Assembly (NCBI GenBank): GCA_964058805.1
Contig: CAXKVV010001511.1
Location: 1 to 22,143, forward strand
Origin: Schoenoplectus triqueter
Taxonomy: Eukaryota > Streptophyta > Magnoliopsida > Poales > Cyperaceae
Direction: 5' to 3'
Length of the DNA: 22,143 nt
Under the pieces are notes generated by a model. That model saw only the letters and a program-made list of their open reading frames with translations, was not told where the DNA came from and searched no databases. Of this stretch, positions 9,655-20,000 are shown one piece after another. A program made the translations under genes and the position numbers. How positions within the stretch are numbered: the first letter of the stretch is position 1; each line of letters opens with the position of its first letter.

Positions 9655-10248
9655 ACTGTACTTTCATTTTTTCTTTCTCCCTTACTTTTACTATATTTGA
9701 TATAGGATGCATCGACATTTATCATTTTGATCTCTTGTTGTGGATGACGCTTGTTTCTATTATTATCCTTTCGTCGCTTCCTCTGCAGCGCGAGGAAGTG
9801 TTCTATTGATTTCATGTTGTGCACCTCCAATCTTATTTGCAAAAGCGCCCTATTACAACTGCTTCATTCTTTTGCAGCGTCTAATCATAATAAAAGGAAA
9901 ATCTTACAACATCCTATTACATTGATTCTATACATCATTTCTCTTTATTTATGGCAATACAAAACTCAAGTAACCGTGGTATTTTACGGATACCGAACCT
10001 GTCTGTATTGACCTCTAGGCCGGGTACAGAATAAACCCGTTTATCCCTTTATTACTGATGGATAAATTTACCAGTACCAATTGGATTATGGATGCAATTG
10101 ATAACACCATTTTGTGGATGCTTCTTATATATTTAATTGACTTTTATTTGTGGAAGCTCACCCACTCTCCCCTCATTTGTGCACCGTTGCGTGCGAAAGT
10201 GGAAACTCACATTCACTCATCTCCACTCAATTTATTTTGTGGGGATAC
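9655..10248. other. 3' flank of antisense gene; no gene seen
   Basis: T-rich sequence after the TAG. An AATAAA hexamer lies at 9889-9894, about 235 bp after the stop, a plausible polyadenylation signal for the plus-strand transcript. Near 10015-10040 a block (gggtacagaataaaccc) resembles part of the 241-bp duplication that follows, suggesting an older, decayed third copy. Short open frames here show no domain-like features. Confidence 0.5.
9889..9894 (+). terminator. Putative polyadenylation hexamer AATAAA
   Basis: A canonical AATAAA in T/A-rich sequence downstream of the last exon of the antisense gene. In plants this signal is loose, so the actual cleavage site cannot be predicted from it. 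Confidence 0.35.
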
Positions 10249-10735
10249 TACCCTCAAACATCCATCACGCATCCCTGCGAGACAGGCTTTCATCGGGTAG
10301 GTCCGCTCTCCATGACCTGAGTCACTTCTTTAAGCGAATTACTTTATTTGACACTGAATGTCGGGCAAAAGCATAAACCCTTAGTCTGACCCCTCCATGA
10401 TCTATTTTGGGATTAGAAGCAGATCACCTCCTTGGGCGTATGGTACTTTTGCGGATGAATGTACCCAACCTAGTTTTTTATATTTTAGCTACCCTCAAAC
10501 ATCCATCATGCATCCCTGCGAGACAGGCTTTCATCGGGTAGGTCCGCTCTCCATGACCTGAGTCACTTCTTTAAGCGAGCCGCTTTGTTTAACATGAAAT
10601 GTCGGGTACAAGCGTAAACCCTTGATCTGACCCCTCCATGATATGTCGTGGGATTATGACACACCATTTCTTCGGGCGTGTGGTGCTTTTACGGATGAAT
10701 GCACCCAACCTGGCTTTGTATAACACTCGTGGTGT
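10249..10735. repeat. Tandem duplication, 241-bp period
   Basis: Copy 1 is about 10249-10489 and copy 2 about 10490-10735. Both begin taccctcaaacatccatca and are almost identical over the first 90 bp (cctgcgagacaggctttcat, ctccatgacctgagtcactt), then more diverged but alignable to the end (gatgaatgyacccaacct). No coding function seen. It lies in the spacer between the antisense gene and integrase, a variable region of Tat elements known to give rise to tandem repeats. Confidence 0.9.
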
Positions 10736-11385
10736 CGGGGACAAGGGTGGCAACCCCTTATTGAAAAGGTTTATTATTATTATTTTTTTTATTATCATTT
10801 TTTATGAGTAGGAAAATAGGTTTTATTGTTTTACATATATATCCATTTATTTTATTAGAAGAAGGCAAATTTTTTGTTATTAGTGATACATGTTACTAAT
10901 AATACGAGAGTTATTTATTTATATGCCCTCAGAAGCGACTATTTACTAGCCACCAATTTGCTCGACCTATCCCTTGACTTGCGCCGCGGGCGACCAATAT
11001 GAGCAACTTTCGTCATTGGGCAACAGATAGTTTGAGGGACAAACTGCAAACCCTGCCCATTTTTGTGTTTATTCTGTATCAAATGGACAAACCCAGTGGT
11101 ATTTGTATTGTGAGCCCAAACACCAAAGCTCTCGCCTTACATTCTCGCGTAGTTTTGGCGTTGTATTCCCTTATTCTATTTTATTTTGTATAGGGCTAAA
11201 TGTGTTTGTGTGGTTTTGGATTTTTGGATGCATTCTATTTACAGATGCACAAGTAGGGTTTTGGGATTTTATGCAAAAGTGGAGGTTAGACATGGGTTTG
11301 TGTTTCGTGCACGTGTGTGTAAACGAACACTTATTCCCTCCTTATTTATTTACAATAGATACTACTCGATCGGCCCCGCTCCGGG
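10736..11385. other. Spacer downstream of integrase; no gene seen
   Basis: Contains a (TTA)n/T-rich tract near 10768-10805 and otherwise unremarkable sequence up to the integrase stop codon. In the element's own orientation this is the start of the long 3' untranslated region. Short plus-strand open frames at 10999-11420 show no recognisable protein features. Confidence 0.5.
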
Positions 11386-12630
11386 CTATGTGTAGTATTT
11401 CTTCAGATATCGCCCATTAATCGGTGGCATGGGCCTCTCACCTTCATGGTCTATGAGTTGGTATGCGCCGCCTTCGTATACCTTCTCAATTACGTATGGC
11501 CCTTCCCAGTTCGGGGAGAATTTTGGGCCGATGTGCCGGCCAATGATCGGCCTTTTAAGGACAAGAACAAGCTCTCCTTGTTGAAATGCCCTGACTCGCG
11601 CCATTTTGTCATATGCCCTTGCCATTTTTGCTTGATATATTTCGAGGTTCTGCTGGGCTATCAGTCTCTTCTCGTCCATGGCATCCAACTCGTCCAATCT
11701 GAGTTGTTGGCATTCGTCCATGGTCATATCATTTTGCATAGCCACCCGTAATGATGGTAATTCCACCTCAAGAGGGAGGACGGCTTCAACCCCAAAAGCC
11801 AGAGAATACGGGGTAGCTTGCGTAGGTGTTCGGTACGTGGTCCGATAAGCCCATAATGCCTCCTGTAGACGATTATCCCAGTCTCGTTGGTTGCCACCCA
11901 CGGTCTTTTTCATGATATTTATTAGGGTTTTATTAAAGGCTTCGGCCAGGCCGTTGGCTCTCGGGTTATAAATGGACGAGAATCTCCAGTCGATGTTAAA
12001 TTGCTCCGCCAGGGCATAGACTTTGGAGCTCTTGAAGGCTGTCCCGTTATCGGATATTATCCGTTGCGGTGTACCGAATCGGTAAAGGATGTGCGTCTTG
12101 AAGAATTTAACCACATCGGATGCCTTAACTTCTTTAAGCGGAATGGCTTCAGCCCATTTTGTAAAATAATCCGTCGCCGCCAGGATGAACCGGTGACCTC
12201 TCGACGTCGGAGGGTCTATGGGCCCCACTATGTCTGTGCCCCACATATTAAATGGCCAGGATGCTACCGTGGGGTGCAACGGGTTTGGCGCTTGATGTAT
12301 AAAAGGGCCGTGTATCTGGCACATGCGGCACTTCTTCGCGTGCTCTTCACAATCAGCCACCATCGTGGGCCAATAATACCCCATTCGCTTGATCTTTAAT
12401 TTCATTTTTGGCCCAGACTGATGCGCTCCACATAGCCCGGAATGAACTTCTTTCATAACCTGCCCGGCTTCAGGCCCTGATACACACCTTAGCCATAACT
12501 GATCATAAGACCTACGGTATAACGTGTTGCCCACATACGCATACCGTAGTACCCGTTTTCTTAGTTGATCAGCGATTCTTTTATCCTTGGGGAGGGTGCC
12601 ATGCCGGAAATATTCGATGAACGGCTGTCT
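11386..12630 (-). CDS. pol: Integrase part of the polyprotein (separated by an upstream TAG)
   Basis: The frame is continuous with the RNase H part but separated from it by TAG at 12631-12633. Numbered from the Met at 12534 (382 aa): an HHCC zinc-binding domain with H31, H38, C69 and C72; the catalytic core DDE triad as D101 (WGTDIVGP), D162 (SDNGTAF) and E198 (NGLAEAF), with 35 residues between the last two; and a C-terminal part with the WEGPYVIEKV...YQLID pattern of Ty3/Gypsy integrases. No chromodomain is seen, as expected for Tat. It would insert the cDNA into the genome. The Met at 12534 is just the first internal Met; in an active element this would be released from the polyprotein by protease. 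The integrase itself appears complete, ending in GRYLKKYYT and a stop. Confidence 0.92.
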   Translation of the reverse strand, partial: RQPFIEYFRHGTLPKDKRIADQLRKRVLRYAYVGNTLYRRSYDQLWLRCVSGPEAGQVMKEVHSGLCGAHQSGPKMKLKIKRMGYYWPTMVADCEEHAKKCRMCQIHGPFIHQAPNPLHPTVASWPFNMWGTDIVGPIDPPTSRGHRFILAATDYFTKWAEAIPLKEVKASDVVKFFKTHILYRFGTPQRIISDNGTAFKSSKVYALAEQFNIDWRFSSIYNPRANGLAEAFNKTLINIMKKTVGGNQRDWDNRLQEALWAYRTTYRTPTQATPYSLAFGVEAVLPLEVELPSLRVAMQNDMTMDECQQLRLDELDAMDEKRLIAQQNLEIYQAKMARAYDKMARVRAFQQGELVLVLKRPIIGRHIGPKFSPNWEGPYVIEKVYEGGAYQLIDHEGERPMPPINGRYLKKYYT

Positions 12631-14016
12631 CTAATCATCGTCTTCAGTTATCATCGTTTCTTGGCATTCTATCTTTTCTGGCCCAGCATTTTCATCATTC
12701 GCATCATCTGTTATTTGACACGATGATAATGGCCTCCTATTGCGGACGATGATGTGGATCTCCGGCTCTGTTGGTTCACCCAGCTCCTTGGCGAGTTTGG
12801 CCAACGCATCTGCTTCACCATTCACAGCCCTCGTGACCTTCTCGATGGACACGTATGGGATTTTCTTCATTAATTCCATGGCCTTTTGGTGATATTGTAT
12901 TAGTTCCGGCTTCAAGACCTTGTATTCGCCAATTATTTGATTTATTATCAACTGTGAATCCCCAAAGATGCGTACAGCCTTGATTTCCAGCTCCAATGAA
13001 AGCTCTAGTCCGGCGATAAGTGCCTCGTACTCTGCTTCATTATTTGTACATGGTTCAGTTAAAGCTAGAGAATGTCGTATTATCCCGCCCTCCGGGGTTA
13101 CGAAGACTAGTCCGGCGCCAGCTCGCACAGTTGGGACTCCTGGGCCCGCGATCGGCTTAATTGAAGAAGCACCATCAAAGTACATCTCCCATATAGGACT
13201 TCCTTCTTCAACATGTAAAGTTTCCTCGTCAGGAAAGTCACATTTTAATGGGGAGTCATCTTGAATCGGGTGTGCAGCCAAGAAATCTGCTAGCGCCTGC
13301 CCCTTTATCGCCTTTTGCGGTGTATAGGTGATGTCAAATTCGGTAAGGATGATAGCCCACTTGGCCAGCCTCCCCGTCAGCATTGGCCGAGTCATCAGAT
13401 ACTTGAGAGGGTCCACCTTGGATATTAAAATGATTTTGTGGGCTAGCATGTAGTGCCTCAACTTTTTCACCGCGAAGATTAGGGCTAGACAATGCTTCTC
13501 GATCGGTGAATATCCGTGTTCTGCCCCTACCATCATGCGACTTAGGTAATACAGCGCATTTTGATTACCATCCTGGTTTTCTTGTGCTAATAGGGCTCCC
13601 AAGGATCCGTCCAGGGCGGTTGTATATAGAATGAGCTCCTTCCCGGGTATGGGTGCCGCCAACACTGGAGGGTTGAGTAGATATGCCTTGATCTCTTCAA
13701 AGGCTCGCTGGCACTCGCCATCCCACTTAAACGGGATATTCTTCTTAGTCAGCCGGGTGAAGGGTTGGATTTTACCCGATAGATTGGCTATGAATCGCCT
13801 AATGTACGCCAATTGCCCTTGCAAAGATCGCAACTGTTTTAAATTCCTTGGCGGGGATAGTTCAGTTATTGCTTTGATCTTGCCCGAGTCTATTTCAATT
13901 CCCCTGTGACGTACCACAAACCCCAGAAATTTACCGGATGATACCATGAATGCGCATTTCAACGGGTTTAGTTTGAGCGCATGTTCTCTTAGGCGGTTGA
14001 AAACGACCTCAAGATA
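12631..14016 (-). CDS. pol: RT C-terminus plus dual RNase H (separated by an upstream TAA)
   Basis: It follows the TAA at 14017-14019 in the same frame. The first residues complete the RT thumb/connection (CAFMVSSGKFLGFVV). Numbered from Met 13962: residues about 109-230 are the native Gypsy RNase H, degenerate at its first catalytic position (ILYTTALDG where family members usually have YTDAS), and residues about 256-396 are an archaeal-type RNase H with D263 (YFDGASS), E311 (NNEAEYEALI), D335 (IFGDSQLI) and D385 (NGEADALAKL). Known: Tat elements acquired this second RNase H, and the original one decayed to a tether. The frame ends at TAG 12631-12633, directly before the segment leading into integrase. 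Both stop codons are single in-frame nonsense changes; no frameshift is seen. Confidence 0.92.
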   Translation of the reverse strand, partial: YLEVVFNRLREHALKLNPLKCAFMVSSGKFLGFVVRHRGIEIDSGKIKAITELSPPRNLKQLRSLQGQLAYIRRFIANLSGKIQPFTRLTKKNIPFKWDGECQRAFEEIKAYLLNPPVLAAPIPGKELILYTTALDGSLGALLAQENQDGNQNALYYLSRMMVGAEHGYSPIEKHCLALIFAVKKLRHYMLAHKIILISKVDPLKYLMTRPMLTGRLAKWAIILTEFDITYTPQKAIKGQALADFLAAHPIQDDSPLKCDFPDEETLHVEEGSPIWEMYFDGASSIKPIAGPGVPTVRAGAGLVFVTPEGGIIRHSLALTEPCTNNEAEYEALIAGLELSLELEIKAVRIFGDSQLIINQIIGEYKVLKPELIQYHQKAMELMKKIPYVSIEKVTRAVNGEADALAKLAKELGEPTEPEIHIIVRNRRPLSSCQITDDANDENAGPEKIECQETMITEDDD

Positions 14017-17000
14017 TTAGAGGTGTTCTTCATATGACATGGCCTTGATGACTAGGTCATCCACATAGCATTCTACTATCTTGTGGATTAGATCATCGAA
14101 TATTTTCGTCATCGCCCGTTGGTAGGTGGCTCCCGCATTTTTGAGCCCAAATGGCATGACTTTGTAACAATATATACCAATCGGCGTGCGGAATGCCGTA
14201 TGCCTCTCATCTTCTGGCGCCATCTTAATTTGATTATAGCCCGCGTAACCGTCCATGAAGGAGAAGACTTCATAGGAGGATGTATGGTCAATTATGATTT
14301 CAGTTACTGGGAGCGGGAAATCATCTTTAGGGCACGCCTTGTTTAAGTCCCGAAAGTCCACGCAAATGCGGATTTGCCCATTTTTCTTCTTAACCGGGAC
14401 AATGCTAGCCACCCATTCTGGCGTCTCTTCTTCCCGTATGAAGCCGGCGTCGATGAGTTTCTTTGTTTCCTCCACGACCTTTTCTTCGAGCTCTATTCTC
14501 ATCCGCCTCGGCGCTTGTTTAATCGGCTTGAAGGTTGGATCAATTTTTAAGTAATGGACCGCCACGTTGGGATCTAATCCAGGCATTTCTTTATAACTCC
14601 AAGCGAAGCAGTCCATGTAGCTTCTAAGGAATGTCTTCAACCTGTCAGCCACCTCTTCCGGCAATGACGCGCTTATGAAAGTTGGTCGTGGGTCTTCTTC
14701 CGTCCCCAAATTGATTTCAGCTAACTCATCGACCGTGTTAGGTTCCTTTTCTAGCTGCTTCAAAGCATTTTTCAGGACCGGGGTATTGTCCTCTTCTGTT
14801 TTATCATCTGGCATTTCAACAGAAGTCATGCAGCAGCTCCCTTCCATACGGTACTCATTGAGAGACCCTTCGAAACATGCTGCGTCATCGCAGTTATACC
14901 CTAATCCCCGGGTGTATTTTATTTTACCATCCAGGCCCAGGACTTTATTCTGGCCGCCATTCCAGAGTTCATCAAAGCGCTTGGCCTCGGCCTTGGATAT
15001 GTCTCTTAGACATCTTGCCCTTTTCGCCAATTTATATAGCTCCTTTCCAAAGGGATGAGATGCAGCGTCACCGCTCGTTGCATTCTCCGATTCTTGTTCT
15101 ATCACCCACTTCTTCCAAGTGTTGTGATCAGGGTTCTTCAGAGACTGGGTTGAATCGCTCTGATAGAAAATTATGGCCTTGTGGATGATAGTTTTCCCTT
15201 TGAGGCGCTCTACCTTTGCCGGCACAACAAAGGTCTTTAGGGTTTGGATGTGGTTCACCTCCCTTGGTATAAGGTCTTTAAAATGCCTTTCGGGAACCAC
15301 AGTAATCTCCAACGCTGCCATCTCTTCTTCTATCTCAATGTTCATGACTGAGTTGGAGCGGTAGATTTCCTTGATCGGCTTACGTCTCGCCACCTTAGGT
15401 TTACTAGGTACGGGAGTGTGCGAGATCGTATAAGCCACCCCTTTGCCCTTGTTATTCAGGTTATGCGGAGCTGGGTCTTGTTGAAAACTCTTCGGGAGTT
15501 GGATCGTCCCATTTCTGTGCCCTTCTTCTATAAGGTCTTTAAATACCCAGCATTCTTCAATAGTATGACCTAATATGCGATGATAGGGGCAGAATTCGCC
15601 TTCGCCGGCTCTTTCTATGTCGGCGGGTCTTTTACAGACGGGAAGTGTTAATCCGTTCTTTAGGGCCTGTTCAAATATCCGAGCTGTTTTATTCTTTAGG
15701 AAAGAGTATGGTTTACTCTTCTTGACCTTGAGGGTTTGCATGACGGTTGACTGCTTGGCTTTCATTTCTTCCCCCTTTGATTCATCCACTATTACAATTA
15801 CCCGTTTGCCGCTATCGGGTGCTTGTCTTTCAGGGGTCCCGGAACGGGGTTCGCTCATCACTTCCTTGAGTAGCTCGGAGTTATAGATCACGGTTTGCAG
15901 GTTTTCAATCATTACCATGATTTCATTGTGTTGCGTCTTGATATCCTGCATCACTTCCCATTGTTCAGACACCTCTCTTCTATTATTTTCAACCTGGTGC
16001 CTTATTTCATCGATCGCATTCCAAACGCGACCTTCGAAATTTTCCCGCCATGAGCGTTCTTCATTTATAGGCCTTGGCCTAACCGGGTTATCCCTTCCGC
16101 TACCGGGTCCCGTGTTGATCATATATGACTCCTCACTTTCATTATCTGTTTCGGGCCCTTTATATGGCTTCTTGAGGATGTGATAGATGATCTCTTCGTC
16201 AGATTCCTCTTCCCAGGGTTGACGATCATGGCCAGACTCTTCTCCTGAGGTGGTATTGCCCGAGTTATCAGAATCTTCGGAGTCTTCTCCCGAAGTTGCC
16301 TCTATGATCTGAATTTGAGGGGTGTTGGCAGGTTTAAAATTGAAAATGACCTCCTCTTCAGAATCACTCGCATTGATTTCGCTTGGTTTTATTCGGGCCT
16401 TATACGCAGCCACCTGTTTGAAGCGAAAGGTTGCTTCTTCACCCGACTTCCTTCCGGGTCTTTGGGCTCGAGCACCTCGGGGTTTAATATTAAATTTGAC
16501 CTCTTCTTCTTCTCCGGATGAGGTGTCAAATTTAGGGCCTCTGTTGAAGGGTTTCTGACCTGTTTTTGTTATAGGCCGGCTTGGCGCCACAGCGGATTTA
16601 GGCAGAAAGTATTGGGCGTCATTGAATTTAATCTCATGCACCCCGAATGGCTTGACATCTCCGTCAATTCTCTTTTGCTTACCATTCTCGATATATTTCA
16701 GGCATTGGTGCAGAGTAGAGGGTATGACCTGATTGCTGTGAAGCCACGGGCGACCCAGCAACGCCCGATAAGAGGTTTCAGCGTCAATGACATAGAATTT
16801 AGTAGGCGCTTTTAGGCTTCCGCATTGCAGGTTCAGAGTTATAGCTCCCAGGGCCTTTTGGGAGTTTTGATTAAAGCCATGAATAATCACCTTTTCATCA
16901 GATAGGTTCTTTACGTCTAAGGTGATGGTCTTTAGAGTTTTAAGTGGCATAATATTGATCGAAGACCCTGCGTCGACCAAGATGCGGCCAATCTTTTGCC

Positions 17001-20000
17001 CTCCGCAGTTTCCTGTGATGTACAGTGGGCGATTGTGGTCGACGGTGCCTATTAGGAGGTCGTCGTCTGTGAAATTTATACAGGCAGCCCGTTTGGCGGT
17101 AAATAGGGCTTCTTGCATATTTTGCTCCACGAAATATGACTTGTACTTCTCGGGATCTTGCAAGGCCTGGATTAGGACCTCCCTTAGGTCTTGTGACATC
17201 ATCAACGCGTCAAATATGCTTAATAGCGCTGGAATCTTACGCAGATGTGCCAACACATTATATTCTTCGCCCGTCGACCGGGTCCTTTCCGGGTTCTTGC
17301 TTGGATTCTCGACCTCTTTGCCTTTATTTAGGGCATTATCCTTTCCTTTATCGGAATCCTTGGGAGCCTGTCTCTCGGGTATATAAGTCCCGGACCGGAG
17401 CACGGCTTTGCACTCTTCACTCTTGGTCCCAGAGGTGCTTGCTTCCCCTTCGTCATTTGGGAAGAACATCTCCTCTAATGTTGGCATATCTTCGTCGTGA
17501 GAAGAATATACCATATTGCATGAAGCACCCCAGATCTCTTCGCTTTCTTCTTTATTTATTTCTTCATTTATATTTTCTTCCTTTTGACCTAGGGTTAGCT
17601 TCTCCCAGTCTTCTTTAGAGATGAAGTGTTGAAGGGTGATTACCTCGGGACTGCCCTGCTCATACTCTTCAATTTTATTCTTTCTGGACTTGTTGCTTCT
17701 ATGCTTCTTTTTCTTCTTAAGAACCTGGTCTTGGCTTTGGTCCATCTTATAATATACCCTGGGTTTTGGTGGGACCACTGGCGTGATGTCGTCTTTCCAT
17801 CTTATGCCAGGTTCTTTCTTAAGGGTTTTAAGCATTTTAATCGATTTCTTCGATAGGTGCGTAGTCCATTGTTCTTCCTGTTCTTCGCATGACTGGCCCG
17901 GGACTTTCTCTTCCTCATGAGAGATCGTGTTGGCCTGCTCATGGGCTGATGGGCTTTGCAAGAACCCCTTTGGTAAAGTAATTTCACCATTTTTATACGC
18001 CTTCTCGACCCAATCTTTGAAGACCCAGCAATCTTCAATTGAGTGCCCTATTATTCTGTGGTATGGGCAAAAGTTGGGCTCGTCCGATTTATCAGCATCT
18101 TCCGGGCGTTTACTGGCCGGCAGGGTTAGGCCGTTCTTCAGTGCCCCTCTGAAGATTTGGGCAACTTTATCTTTTCTAAAGGAGTACGGTTTAGATTTCT
18201 TTTGTTTAAGGGATTCAAAACTCCGTGAACTCCCTCCTGGGTTGGGCCTGGGTCCCTTATTATAATTGCTGCCACTTGTGCTACTGCTGCCGCCTTGGGT
18301 GTCTGCGTTGGCAACCATCTTATCTTTCAACGAGGTGAATGCCACTTTGGTCTCGGCTCGGGCTCCTCGTTGCGGCCTATTATGCATAAAACTTGGTATG
18401 GTGTGTGGTGACATCCTTTCCATGTTGGATACCGATCTGAGCAAGTCTTTGAATGTGTTGACCTTTGTCACACCAAGAAGCATGCCCATCCACCCGTCAA
18501 TGTTCTTCATGATTAGGTTGACGGCCTCGTCTTCAGTTAATGTGCGGTCGCATTTGATGCTGAGGTTCCGCCATCTATTGATAAAATCTGTCATTGACTC
18601 CCCTTTCTTGGGTTTAGTGCTTGCCAGATCGGCTATGTTTATTTTGTCAGACACCATGACAAATCGCGCCCTGAACGAGTCTGCCATCTCGTCCCAGGTC
18701 CTGATGCTGTTGTTTTCCAGTGAATAATACCATTGGAAAGCGGTTCCCACCAAGCTTTGAGGGAATTGTCTTAACAACAGTGCATCATTGCCGCCCGTGT
18801 TGCCGCACGAGGCTACAAAGTGGGCCAGGTGTTGTTCGGGGTTCAGGTCTTTATTGCCTTCCCCGGAGAAGGTCCTGAAGCGGGGGATCACATACCCTTT
18901 AGGATATTCTTCTAAGTCATATATGGCAGGGTATGGATGTCCACAGTTTTTGACAGGAGGGATAGCGTATCCACCTCCAGCTATTTGCATTTGCTGGGCA
19001 ATCATGGCTTGAATCTCCTTCCGGGATATTCCCGTTGGTTCAGCCTCCACTTCTATTGTTCTGTGTGGATGGGGTTTAGAATCGACGGGTTGTTTTCCCT
19101 TATGATTGCTTTTAGTACTGTGGACCCCTTCTTGACGGGAGCTACCAGCTTTAAAATTGGCGTCTTGTGATTCTTGTAAGGATTTGACCGCCTTAATCAG
19201 TTCTTCATTTTGCTTTAGCATGGTAGCGATTAGCTCCCGTTGCCTAATCAGCTCTTCATCCCGTGCCTCGATGTGGCCTTTTAGTATTTCTATTTCATCG
19301 ATAGGCATTTCGGGACGTGTTTCAACGTCATCTTCGTTGTCAAAGAGATCAGGGTTTTCGTTGTGGTCTTCCCCTTCCCTGCTATTGCCTTCGGGGTTGA
19401 CTCTCTTAGGAGGTCTCCCTTTTCTACCATTATTCTTATTGGTATTGGTGACGTGAGCTTGATTAGGCGGGGACTGGTCATCCTGGACCATATTCACCTC
19501 ACCATCAGTGTCTGGATCAGTATCGTAGCTTATACTGATGGTGTTGACTGAGAAGTGCTCTTCATAGCGAGCGGTTCTTCTTTTCTTCTTCGCTTGGTCG
19601 GGGGCAGTTATTTTTAGGTTATTGAGCGGTATTCTCGAGCCTAATCGGCTGAATACACTCTTTTGACCTAAGCGGCTGAACACGCTCTCGGGAGGAGCGT
19701 TGGACCTGCCGGCCTTGCTGGGCTGGGTTTGAGACTGGGGTTTTATTGGCTGGGAACCCTTCGGGACCCACACCTGCTGGGTGCTAGGTGTTGCCTTTGA
19801 CGTAAACCTCCTTGGGTTCGGAGTGGAGGCAATGGCTTGCGGCTGAGCCATGCCTTGAGATTGGTTAGGGCGGGAGACGTATCGTCTCGACCTAGCGTTT
19901 CTAACGCTCTTCCTCTGCTTGAGGGCCCTGTGAGCCTTGTAAATGGCTTCTGCAGGGGTTTGAGACTTGTCCTGGCGGCGCTGAGGCCTTTGAGTTGGGC

